Positions 1 through 10,040 of a stretch of 64,000 nucleotides of DNA are shown here, piece after piece. How positions within the stretch are numbered: position 1 is the stretch's first letter; every line of letters begins with the position of its first letter. The notes beneath the pieces were generated by a model, which ran no database searches, was not told the origin of the DNA, and saw only the letters and a program-made list of their open reading frames with translations. This DNA comes from Lepidodermella squamata (taxonomy: Eukaryota > Gastrotricha), in the NCBI GenBank assembly GCA_047495785.1, contig JBLDXI010000001.1, positions 496,001-560,000 of the forward strand, written 5' to 3'. The position numbers were made by a program, and so were the translations under genes.

Positions 1-715
1 AAACAGCACGAAAAATCGGCAGCGGTGAGATAGGCAAAAGACGAGGTCATCATCATAATCACAAGAAGATTTCAGGGAGACAAAAGCGGCGAAAGAATGT
101 GCACTCATTGGAGGAGAATGTCTATTCAACTCATTCAGTTGAACTCGGCAGCAATGAAGTCACGTCGTCGACACTTCAAGCTGAGCCTAAACATTTTATA
201 TAGTAGACATCCCTCCGCAGTCTACCCTCCTAGTTTCATTTATAGATGATTTCTTGTCAAAAGAGCTTTTACAAAAAGCTCCCTGCTCGTGTTGAAAATA
301 CATTCCTTGGTATAATGAACTGCTACAAGTGCCGTGAAATTCTGGAATTTCCGATCTGAGAGAAAAGTCTTTAGCCCCGCTCGATGTAAATAATATAACA
401 CCCTTTCTGCTCTTGCTCCTTCGAAAAAGCCAAATTTTTAAAATGATAATTATAGCTAATTTTTTATATACAATTCTTCAATGGTACATGGCCTTTGATT
501 CGTCCTTGATGATGCGAGATCTTTTATCTTCGAAATTCTAAAATCTGTATTATGTTTTGAAACTTGTATGCATATTGCTTTGATAAATATTTAGATAACA
601 AGAGAAAAAATGTGCAAATCATATTAAAAAATAAAAATTGAAGCGCTGACTGCATTGGAAAACATTAGCCTTGGCATGAAGGGCAACTAGTACGGTTGTT
701 TAATCGTAAAAACCT

Positions 716-1540
716 CGGAGTTTCATTTCGTTAACTATTCGACAGGTAAAACAGAGGGGGCAACAACAGAGCTGGAAGCCCTCCTGGCACATCGGTTGTC
801 TGATGCCTGTTAGCGTCCTAATAGGAATTTATATTAACTTTTGCTAATATGGTTATTGTTGAAGTTTACCTGAATCGAACTGCAAGCGGCAGAAGACCGA
901 AAACCATAGGGTAGCAAAAGCTTTCTCCTAGTTGCGAGGAAATAACGCAGGTGGTGTACGGCCACAAACAGGAAGCAGAAAGACCTAAAGCGAGTTATAA
1001 CTTAGCTTCCTTCAGCGTATTAATCGAATAGCTTTCATACATGTTGAAATGGAATGACAGCAGTCACAGAGCCCAATAGCGTAGGACTGACGAATAGCTG
1101 GAACCTGGTGTGGGAATGGATGAACACTAGGGTTCGGCTGAGAAGTGATTGCTGGAGAACTCATTATTTTCAAAGTTTTACTTTATTTCTTTTTAGTGTA
1201 TAGCTTCAGTATAAATAATTCTAAAAAATGCAATTCAGCAGTAAAGAGATAGAGGAGAGACCACGTTACAGCAGAGAGAGATCACAGGAGTAGTTTCACC
1301 GGATAGAGATATTGAGGATGGCTCTACACAACCGTCACTTGACTGACTCTATAGGCATCAAGTTGTGAAGAAGCCGAAGCTATTAAAGCAATCGTCATGT
1401 TGAGATTTATTCGTAGCCGCGAAGCTTCATTTCGTTAATAAGGCGGCACAAGAAGCATAGTGTGCAGCATTGATATTGGCAGCCCTCTTCGCACATGCCT
1501 TGCTGGATGCCCGTTAACGTTCTGTCAAATTAAACACTTG
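716..1540. repeat. Two diverged direct repeat copies
   Basis: A block starting with TTTCATTTCGTTAA near 720 and ending with GATGCC, GTTA, CGT near 815 recurs in diverged form near 1425 (TTCATTTCGTTAA) to 1525 (GGATGCCCGTTAACGTTCT). The order of matching islands is the same in both: the TTCATTTCGTTAA start, a GCCCTC..CACAT core and the GATGCC.GTTA.CGT end. This is most simply two old copies of a dispersed repeat, for example a SINE-like element. No coding sequence or target-site duplication was identified. Confidence 0.4.
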
Positions 1541-3048
1541 CCATTCAAGTTCTCATAATTTTTAAATTGATTGGGCTAACCTAAACCTGACGGAAAGGGG
1601 CAATGCTCCTCCCGGGCAGCAACCCGGGAAGCAGCAGTTCTCACCAAGTTTAGAAGAGGCCATACAAGCCGCACAAGGGAGGCAAAACATCACCAGGCAG
1701 CCTAAGGATGGAATTTTAGAAATTAACCCATGAAATTAAGCTGCCTTACAGGTTCCGCAGGAATGCGTGCAATCACACAAGCCGACAGAGTAAGTCTGGT
1801 TCCCTGATTGATGGGTGAACGGTTGAACGGTGTTCGCGAAGCCCGCTGCTGGCTGTCTAGTTACTACGTGCGTCATAATTCGCGAAAGTTATGCTCAACG
1901 ATTATGCGCCTGTGAGAATTGAGAAAAAAATCAAGCTTGTTGGCTAGTTTGCTTTCGATAAAAGAAACCTCCGCAGGCTTGTCATGCCATAAGGCAAACA
2001 AGCTGAGCGCTAAAAAAGCGTTAATTAAATTTCATCCCTCTGGCTGCAGGCAGCAACAGTTTTAATTAAAACAGCCGAGTGTTTTACCCCACGAATTTCG
2101 ATGCATCTACTTTTCTGTTTGCACCGAACGCTCTCGGAAAAGGCAGGTGAAAGTAAACAAGAAGTCGAAAATTTTTATTGCGATGGGAAACCATGCCGAT
2201 ATGTTTTATACTTCACCACTCACTCATCAGCAATGCGCATATATTTCAAACGCCAAAATATGATGAGAATATTATGTTAGCCGCGGTTCCATCGATCGCT
2301 GATTTGTCGTGGCATCTCAAATCGGGCATTAATAAGAACTGTTGACGATATTCTTTAAAGTGTGCTATCATGGTGCCATCTTAATGTTAATCGACTGTTG
2401 TGCTGTATACGCGCCTCAGCCGCGTGTCTGAAGTTCAGTAAAGTGTACTCGGAGCTTTATCCTACCTGCAGCCAACAACATGGCCACAGAGCAGTTATAA
2501 CGGTGAAAATGAAGAATCAGATGATTGCGTACGAGCTTATTTCTGATTTCGAAATTAGCAATATAGAAAATTGGAAGTGAAATTTATTCCAAGCTACGTC
2601 CTACTGCCAACGGTGACAATCAAAAGAACAGCACTGTCAATTGGTTAAAGATTTGTGTTACAATTAGCAGTTAGCAGTTAGGATGAAGGCAAATCATTTT
2701 CCTAAAAATGTTCTTCGAACTTTATTGCTTGTCCTAATAGCTTCTGAATGAAAATTAACACATAGGGTAAAGTGACCTAATGTGTCATAATTTCGCTTAC
2801 TTTTTTTCGCGGCCCGATATCTACTCACCTGATGGGTCCCGGTCCGATTTTTTTTGACAGGGACCTCACTTCAGGTCTTGGCTTCAATAATCCGTCGACA
2901 AAATTTGACCCGAATGCGTATTGTGTGCGTGGCAGCAGGTGGTGTTGCGCAAGAGACCGGTTTTTAAAAATGGGCAGGGGCTCCTATTGTGTCATAATTT
3001 CTCGACGAACGGTCCTAACTGTCATAATGGGGTCTAGAATTATTTTTT

Positions 3049-3420
3049 TTGCCTGCCTTTATAGGAGTAGGTAAATCAAGGTCGGCGGATTCGATTATCG
3101 TGGTCAGGAGGCCCGAATGTTGCTCGTATGGGCGGCTGCCTCAAGCCGAAAAAGTGCCAAATTTTGAGTTTTTCCAAAATTTCACTTTCGTTTTATCATC
3201 ATAAAATCGTCGTAGAGCCATCTAAAATAGATCTATACATTCAACCGTCGCTAAATAAACACCAATGAGTCGCAAAAACGAAAGTGAAATTTTGGAAAAA
3301 CTCAAAATTTGGCACTTTTTCGGCTTGAGGCAGCCGCCCATACGAGCAACATTCGGGCCTCCTGACCACGATAATCGAATCCGCCGACCTTGATTTACCT
3401 ACTCCTATAAAGGCAGGCAA
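3049..3420. repeat. Perfect 146-nt inverted repeat (foldback)
   Basis: Arms 3049-3194 and 3275-3420 are exact reverse complements over 146 nt, read base by base, with an 80-nt spacer. Any transcript through it would form a long perfect hairpin. No ORF, transposase or obvious target-site duplication flanks it. It could be a foldback-type or MITE-like element or a recent local inverted duplication. The complete identity of the arms argues for recent origin or ongoing homogenisation. Confidence 0.9.
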
Positions 3421-4179
3421 TGAAAAGACATGAAAAGATGCGGGTGTCAACATGTTTCAGCACTGTATGATTATCTCGAATGTCCCCAGTCTCTTATTAT
3501 TTGTCAATGAGCAAGTTTCCTCTCTGATTGCTACGATCACCAATGTTTGAATCCGCTATGCTGATGCTTCAGAGCACAAATCAGAGCACAACTTAGGAGC
3601 TTCTAGCCTAATAAGACTCGCCATATTCGGTCGAAATATGTCTTACTTTCAGCAACCTTGAATCTAACTCGTGATTTGTTCAGGCACCTTTGATGTTTCA
3701 GGCACCGGCTTACATGAGCAAAGCTTGTTCACTCCGCGCTCGCTTACCTAGTTAAAATACCAGTTGAAAATTCCAAGTAATTGGGAAAAAGTCAGAATAT
3801 ATCTTCAATAATCAAGTCATTTTTATTCAGCGCATTTGAATATAAAGTTCCACGTTAAAAGCGAATCGCAAGGTCAACTGAAATGCCTGAATGGCTCATG
3901 AATGTACAACGCTTGAGAAAAGAGCAAGAGATACTTCATGGACTTCGATGTTGCCAGGTTAGCAGCGACAAATTTACAGCGACGTATACGCATATAATTT
4001 AAGCTAATTAATTGAGTCATATTCAACTCGTAAAAAACGATTGCAGGTTAACATGTCAGAAAACCCCGCCTTGACAGGAAAGACACCAGTCTTGCCAAAG
4101 CACGAGGATATATCAAATATAATAAAATAACAAGACTCAACAAGAATGACACTAGCGAGTATGAACCGGAAGTGCGATT

Positions 4180-5030
4180 TCAGCTGTCCATCGCGTCGCC
4201 AAAGGCCGGCATTGCAGAAGCAGATTCGGCACTGCCCGGCCCTGGAAGAACTTTGATTCGAAGCGTAAGAGGCTCTATGAAAATTGAATTATTAGCAAAA
4301 AAAATCCTCCTTAAAATTATTCAAACTCACCACTGAGCAATCTGTTCTGAGAATCAGCAACGTGCCAAAAAACTGAGTATGCAACACCAGGTAAATGATG
4401 GACCATGACCTCGGTGAACACTGCCACGGTCTGATACGGACCGATCGGCTCGGGAATAGGCACTCGAGGTAGGCTGTCAGCCGCCGCCATTGCGATCAAC
4501 TGCAGACCACCGCCATACGGAACATCGCTATTATTCCGAATAAGCCATGTCGAGTTGATAATTTGACCCGGTACCGCTTCAACTTGCTGTTGCTTGTTCT
4601 CGCAAACAAGAGGAGATAGTCGTTGCTCGTCGAGTAAATTCACGGTGTCCCAGTCGAGCTCAGGGGTTAAAATCGGGGTAGGAGCATGCGATTTCGGCGA
4701 GTGCTGCGGCGCCGATGGGATGAGATTCAACGGCTGTTGTTGAACCGCGCTGCCGATGTACTGCTGCTGGGGCAAATTGGTATCGAAGTAGAGGCACAGA
4801 GCGACTTGAAGGTTCCACGATGAGCTGTCGAGGAAAAATTCGCAATGTTCGTCGGAAATCTCGGTGGAGGTCAGGGCCTTGAATTGCCGAATCAAATCGT
4901 CACGGGACGACGTACCCATCGCTCGAAAATTGTTGAGAAAAGACTCGTCGATTGCATCCGCGGTTGAAGCACCGCCTCTCGCAGCCGGCATCTCACTTTC
5001 ATCTTCAATCATTTCCATTTCATAATTCAA
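4180..5030 (-). CDS. ILRUN-like protein (UBA-like plus NBR1-type domain)
   Basis: Two exons: 4331-5030 and 4180-4274, intron 56 nt; about 264 aa. The N-terminal part contains an UBA-like segment in which FRAMGTSSRDDLIRQF is followed by CEFFLDSSSWNLQVAL, matching the first domain of animal ILRUN (C6orf106). After a Gln/Pro-rich linker, the second half has a NBR1/FW-type beta domain (STWLIRNNSDVPYGGGLQL, then a segment ending VFWHVADS). The second exon extends it by an LTLRIKVLPGPG segment and ends at TGA. In vertebrates ILRUN binds p300 and represses innate and lipid genes; a conserved role here is inference. Start taken at the first Met of an acidic leader; a nearby downstream Met is also possible. 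Confidence 0.8.
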
Positions 5031-5162
5031 TAAAAACTAAAGAATAATAATAAGAAAAGTTTTAGCGTAAATTAACTCTTTTTAATTTTTTCCTCAGGTT
5101 CACTCTCTTTTGTTGCCTCGTCATCATCACATAAGAAATAAACCACCAAAATGAGCCAGGGC

Positions 5163-5745
5163 TTAACGGTAGGACTTTTGGTAACGCGCGCGAGCACCAG
5201 AACCACCGAACTTCTTCGGTTCGCACCGGCGCGGGTCGGCGACCAGCAGCGACTTGTCGTAAGCGGCAAGGGTGTCCTTCATCTCCTTGCGAGCAGCCTC
5301 GTCAACGACTGAAAAATTGAATTAAAAATCTCGATATCAAGTAAATAATGATGATTCCACCTTAAAATTCTCAAATAATTCGAACCAATAAAATTTAAAT
5401 TTTGAATAAGAATTTATTGATGTACTTACATTTCTGATAGTAGGCAATAACGCTCTTGGCGATGGCCTGACGGATGGCGTAAACCTGGGCGATGGAACCA
5501 CCACCCTTGACGCGGATCTTGATGTCGACTCCGGCGAACCGGTCCTTGCCGAGCAAGAGCACGGGCTCGAGCAGCTTGTAGCGCAGCATTTCGGGCTCGA
5601 CCAGTTCGAGGGGGCGGCCGTTGACGCGGATAGCACCACGACCCTCGCGGCAAAGGGCAACAGCGGTGGCGGTCTTTTTGCGGCCGAAGACCTGGACGAA
5701 GTTCTTGGGCGCCTTTTTCTTAGTCTTATCGTCGGTGGCCGGCAT
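5163..5745 (-). CDS. RPS16: 40S ribosomal protein S16 (uS9)
   Basis: Two exons: 5430-5745 and 5163-5308, intron 121 nt, splitting the codon within QKF/VDEA. The protein is about 153 aa, close to the usual 146. It shows the family core [48 protein letters not shown] and the invariant C-terminal [11 protein letters not shown], which contacts the P-site tRNA in the decoding centre. Codon usage is GC-rich, as expected of a highly expressed gene. Its 3' end lies about 130 nt from the ILRUN-like start, in the same orientation. The intron carries no box C/D signature on the sense strand. Confidence 0.97.
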
Positions 5746-6179
5746 TATTGTTTTTACTTAAAAACAATCTAAAAAATGATCAAACAATAATTTAACAAAT
5801 ATTGATCCAAATTTATTTCTTAAATAAAACCAAACCAAAACGATGAGAGGTAGTAGTAATGGAAGAAGATATAGATTATTCAAACTAGATAAAATAGCAA
5901 CAAAGTTAATGCTGAAAAACGCTTCAGTCATTATTATCATACAAAACAGAAGTAAATTTGAGCATGTTTTCGTTTCTACGGCAACCAAGAACACATTTTA
6001 TCACACTCGTAACGGTATTATCATTGTGGAATGCCTCTGTTTTTATACTATCATTGTTACAATACCATAGCTTAGCAAAAATAACAAAGAGCGAGAAAGA
6101 GTGCAAGAAAGAGCCCGCTGCGGATTTAAACGATCCCTTTGTCTCGTCCGCGGTTGAAGTCGTTAAAATACGCACATTT
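5746..6179. other. Interval between EPS8 3' end and RPS16 start
   Basis: This 434-nt AT-rich stretch should contain the EPS8-like 3' UTR and the RPS16 promoter. I looked here for a continuation of EPS8 (an SH3 domain with ALYDF-type motif, or the C-terminal effector region) on the minus strand and saw none. Confidence 0.5.
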
Positions 6180-7823
6180 TCACAACTGTTCAATCCAGGC
6201 AGGGTTTGGCTGCTTTTTATTCGCAAACATAGGCGCATAAGGCTCGACGGGACGAGTCCATTGGTCACGAGGGGTCGTCCAAGCCTCGCCTAACGAGTCC
6301 CAGAATTGCGTTTCCGATGGAGAAAGATTATGGTTTAAAAATTCGATCGCACGACGGCTGAGTAAGGGCGCCACTACGGTAGCTGGAAGTGTCGAATTAG
6401 ATTGCTGTGGTGCTATCATAAAACTGTAGCGAGTCAGTAGACGAAGTTGACCGAATAAGCCATGCAAAACTTCATCAGCTGGAGGGTCATAAAGACGGCC
6501 GTCCAGACGAGACAGCAGAATAATAGCAAGTTTCAGTTTTCGAATAACATCGACAAATTCGCTTATGTTCGGCAAAATTTCCATCGTTTTCTTCATGTAA
6601 CCTTGAAAATTATGATGAAACTGGCTCGAATTTTTCGTGTTAGCCGTCCAAAAGCGCGTTTCATTCGGGTCCATATCAACTGCTTTCAGACGAGAGATGA
6701 ATTCTTCGACGTCATCAAAACAGTAATTCAGTAACAGCTATAATATTAATCATTAGATTTGATAAACAGATATTAAAGATAAACTAACGTATTCTTGTTT
6801 GACGTTTTGTGATGAGAGATCGCCCATGAATGGAGCTGCATTGTGACCAGGTGACCAACCTGACGGAAGCGTTCCAGAATTGAGAGCGTGATTGTTGAGA
6901 GTTCCCAAACCGGCAGATTTTGTCAAAGAACCATAGCGATAAGGCATCTGATTGTTCATGTTGTTATTATTATCTTCAAAGTCGTAACCCCCAGGTGGCA
7001 ATGGTTTGCGGGGCCAGTAGCCGCCATGCTCAGACGGTGAAACCGATGGAGATAGCGATTCCGCATCATCAAATATTTCTTGTTCTGTTGGTAGAGCAGG
7101 CTCGTCGAATAATACCTCTTCCTTCCTCCAGCCGGGAGCAGCCACGTTCACAGAATCTTGAAGTAAGGAACTCAGGGCCTTGCGAAAATTTTGAATCACC
7201 TCCTCGGCCTAGACGAAAATCACTTGAAGATAAAGAAGTAAGTAACTTATGCAAACATACTGAAAGGCGATGAACTTGGAAGATGAAGACATCAATCATG
7301 TTTTTAGGTGTTTTCGCGGCAAATAACAGCAGGTTTCTATATATTTCACCAGCGCCATGAGACATTACAGCTCTCACACTTCTAACTTCAGATAACGGAA
7401 CTGCTTCGATAAGCATCTGCGGGATGATACATGTTATAATAAATTACAATTGTTCATCTTTCTTCTTACCGCATTATCAGCATTAATAATGAAAACTGAC
7501 TCTCTGGTAAGCCTCAGGACACAATTGGTTGTTGATAACGGGCTGGTCCTTTCGGCTTCCCGAAATCGATATAAAGCTTGTTCAATCGCAGCCTCTCCTA
7601 AAATATTAAGGGGCGATTAAGGCCATCTATTATAACCAGAAGAAGACCAACCAGATAGTCTTGGAAACACATAGGTGTTCAAATGCTCGACTTGATATGT
7701 TATACCAGTCGTCGGAATGAATCCGCCCGCTAATTAAAATAAAATTGACTCATGCATGCATGGCAAATATTAGGAATTAATCAAACCATCGGCTCTGCCT
7801 CCATAAACAACAGCTCCGGGCAT
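6180..7823 (-). CDS. Short EPS8-family protein (PTB half only)
   Basis: Six exons: 7787-7823, 7652-7729, 7470-7597, 7261-7416, 6789-7208, 6180-6737; phases close exactly, 458 aa. The N-terminal PTB domain is plain: YQVEHLNTYVFPRLSG, then INADNAMLIEAVPLSEVRSV and VDVFIFQVHRLSAEEV-like segments. The middle part carries the EPS8-specific block DDVEEFISRLKAV and, near the end, LSPSETQFWDSLGEAWTTPR, equivalent to the conserved segment just before the SH3 domain in vertebrate EPS8. EPS8 links receptor signalling to actin capping and bundling. This copy stops right after that block, so the SH3 and actin-binding effector regions are missing. Start is the first in-frame ATG preceding the PTB strand. 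Confidence 0.85.
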
Positions 7824-8560
7824 ATGTCAAATTAATAAAACCTAGATGATCAAAGCGAATTTTACATTCAAACAAATCCAAGCTATTTGCCACGCAAGTT
7901 TAAGGAATGCACTGCATTAACATTGTGTTGCTCAGGTTAACCAAGTTACATTATAAGGTATGCAGCTGAAGAAAAGGGGTGTACATATTTCATGCCTATA
8001 CCTATACATATAGGGCCTGCGTATAATCTGACGAAAGATGCAAGGCACCCAACAGGTCACTATTTTACACAATCAAGCGTCAAATTCACGAAAGGTTATC
8101 CTTTACCGTATTTTATTCAATACAAGAATCATTCCGCAACTCGAGTGAGCGTCAGGCTCACATGGTCAAGTCTTCGGTACGTGAAGGCTTAAAGCATCTG
8201 AACATTTCATCATTTTGCGACCAATAGAAAGATCCGAAAGATCGGGAAAGAAAAATTACGATTTTCATGAGTATATTTACGAAATTTCAAAGGTGTGAAC
8301 GCTTTGCGATCTTCCAAGGTGACTGAAAGTCCAAATGAAACAGAAACAGCAAGATCTCAGCCGGAGAAGTCCATAATTCACCACCAACACGGGGCCATTT
8401 CGCAGCGAAAGAATTCATAACTTCATTTATTTTTGAAACGAAATATTTAAATATCGTGTATTTTGTAATCTAAAATTAAGCTGAGTAATTTCACACAATC
8501 ACGATATTTAATATTTTAAAATCACGCGCGCAGGCACGTTGTCGGCGCGGCAAGTTGCGC
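7824..8560. other. Spacer upstream of EPS8-like and snoRNA host genes
   Basis: A 0.7 kb AT-rich stretch between two divergently transcribed genes. It must hold the EPS8-like promoter and the snoRNA host promoter. The single 66-codon open frame in it lacks recognisable motifs and is not called. Confidence 0.4.
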
Positions 8561-8741
8561 ATCGCATGGTGGGATGGGGTCGCTGCTTACTTAAGCCGCG
8601 CTTGCTGTAGCCGAGTCTGAATGTTGATCTTACCGCCTTGTAGTTTAATTGCCTTTATTCTAGCTTGCTGCAACAAATCCAGCGATTCTTTTTCAGGTAA
8701 GCGATACCTATTATTCCAATCTACTCTTGATTGCCAAGTTT

Positions 8742-8849
8742 TACTAATGATGAAAAAAAGTTCAGAGATGACGGGCGGGGTTTGACGACGTTTTCGTTAA
8801 TCCCGCCTGCGTTGAAGACTATCTAACATCACCCACTTATCTGATATTT
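8742..8849 (+). ncRNA. Box C/D-type snoRNA, copy 1 (intron 1)
   Basis: C box ATGATGA at 8747-8753 and D box CTGA at 8841-8844. Between them is a hairpin (GGCGGG pairing with CCCGCC) and then ACTATCTAACATCACCCACT directly before the D box, the position of an antisense guide. The D box lies 70 nt upstream of the 3' splice site, which fits the known optimum of about 65-85 nt for animal intronic C/D snoRNAs. The terminal stem is weak. Target RNA not identified. Confidence 0.75.
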
Positions 8850-8994
8850 ATTCGATAATATTTTATTGCTTCTGGTTTATTAATTTTCATTAAGAATTTT
8901 CTTGCGTTTTGCAGGAGCGTCTCGTCGGATGGAAACCGCCTGTAACACTTGGTAAGTTATTATTGCATTTCCTTATGCGTCTCGTGATGCCTGC

Positions 8995-9100
8995 TTTTTA
9001 TGATGAAAAAAATCTCAGAGGTTTAAGGAACAGATAGCAACGTTTTGATATCTGTTTCTTCGTTGATGACTATCTAACATCACCCACTTTTCTGATTTAC
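8995..9100 (+). ncRNA. Box C/D-type snoRNA, copy 2 (intron 2)
   Basis: C box ATGATGA at 9000-9006 and D box CTGA at 9092-9095, 67 nt from the 3' splice site. The segment before the D box (ACTATCTAACATCACCCACT) is identical to copy 1. The internal hairpin has a completely different sequence (AACAGATA pairing with TATCTGTT) but the same place and pairing, so the stem is conserved by compensating change. This supports a real structured RNA pair that arose by duplication of an intron. Confidence 0.75.
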
Positions 9101-9247
9101 CTCAATTAGATAGTACTACCAATCTTTAGCGTCAGCTGGACTTAATGTTTCTCTCATTTCAGATGCGATTCTATTGCCGTTTCTCTTCGCTGATACTCAT
9201 TGATGACGTCAATTCAACCATGCTACGACGAAATTGATACTTTTTGT

Positions 9248-9253
9248 AATAAA
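9248..9253 (+). terminator. Poly(A) signal of snoRNA host gene
   Basis: AATAAA in an A/T-rich end of the third exon, followed by AAAATG and a T-rich stretch. Confidence 0.5.
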
Positions 9254-9262
9254 ATAAAATGT

Positions 9263-10040
9263 TTCATTTATGTGATTTATTGACTTGTGGAGTTCTGTTA
9301 CATTTGTTAAACAAAGCGCAGTGAACTATCGTATTCAGAGTAATCAATCAGTTAAATCTTATAGAGATAGTGTATAAGGGAGCATGAAGATTACAGACCG
9401 TTAAGTAGAATGATGCCGTTTACCCTCATATTATTCAAGTCACGCAAGTAGAAACGTGTCACAACCTTCAAAATCGCATCACGCGAGTTATTATAAAAAT
9501 TTTGGGTGTAGGACGTTTAACGAGCAACTTTCAATTAGAAAGTTAGAAAGTTTTCACGAACAAGAAGCTGATTCGACTGGAGAGAGAACGATTCAGGAAG
9601 AAGGAGGGATCATGCAAATTTAGCGAAGTTGCGAATTGCCTTCACACTCCATTCCGAGTAAAATAAGAAGCGGTGATATTCAGGCATTTACATCGGTCTG
9701 ATTTCATGCAAAGCCTTCGTGTCAGCTTGGGATTAAATTCAGCACTACTCCACGTTTCTATTTACAGTATTGGCGCAACTTAAATTGGATCAAATTTCAA
9801 CTTGCAAAATTTTATATTTTATATTTTGACAAAAAATTTGAGAAATTTTGAGCGAGTCAGATAATCACAGCGAACTAGGTATATTTTTGAAGATGCTAGT
9901 TAGCAAGGCCTGTTCTCAAGTTGACGACACATGTGTTGTAGATGAAAGTTTGCTGGCTGAATATTGCGTCAAAAGATCCCTATGATGTGATAGGAAAATA
10001 GGCCAATTAGCAAGTAGTTAATCAAACTGAAAACAATATT
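9263..10040. other. Spacer between snoRNA host and CEP164 3' end
   Basis: About 780 nt between convergent genes. No coding or RNA gene seen. It should include the CEP164 3' UTR. Confidence 0.4.

Larger units (their letters stand above)
1..4179. other. Non-coding interval with repeats
   Basis: No protein-coding model with splice support was found. Open frames here are short and have no recognisable motif. The interval holds a pair of diverged direct repeats (near 716-820 and 1421-1540), three copies of a short phrase TGTCATAAT (near 2780, 2990 and 3019), and the perfect inverted repeat at 3049-3420. The last part (3430-4179) lies just downstream of the ILRUN-like gene and probably includes its 3' UTR. 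Confidence 0.6.
8590..9262 (+). ncRNA. Spliced non-coding host gene for two snoRNAs
   Basis: Three exons are inferred: one ending at 8696 (..TTTTTCAG before GTAAGCG), a 37-nt exon at 8915-8951, and a terminal exon from 9163 with an AATAAA at 9248-9253. Introns are 218 and 211 nt (GT-AG), about four times the usual length in this window, and each contains one snoRNA-like element. The exons have no conserved reading frame. The pyrimidine-rich sequence around 8600-8660 would suit a 5'TOP start. The arrangement is that of animal snoRNA host genes such as UHG or GAS5, where introns carry the product. The 5' end is a guess. Confidence 0.7.

Noticed and set aside
5309-5429. RPS16 intron as a snoRNA host
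   Set aside because: The intron is longer than its neighbours, but TGATGA occurs only on the antisense strand and no C/D or H/ACA layout is present on the sense strand.
5395-5745. Shadow frames over RPS16, EPS8, CEP164 and ANKAR-like exons
   Set aside because: They overlap well-supported genes in other frames and have no independent evidence.
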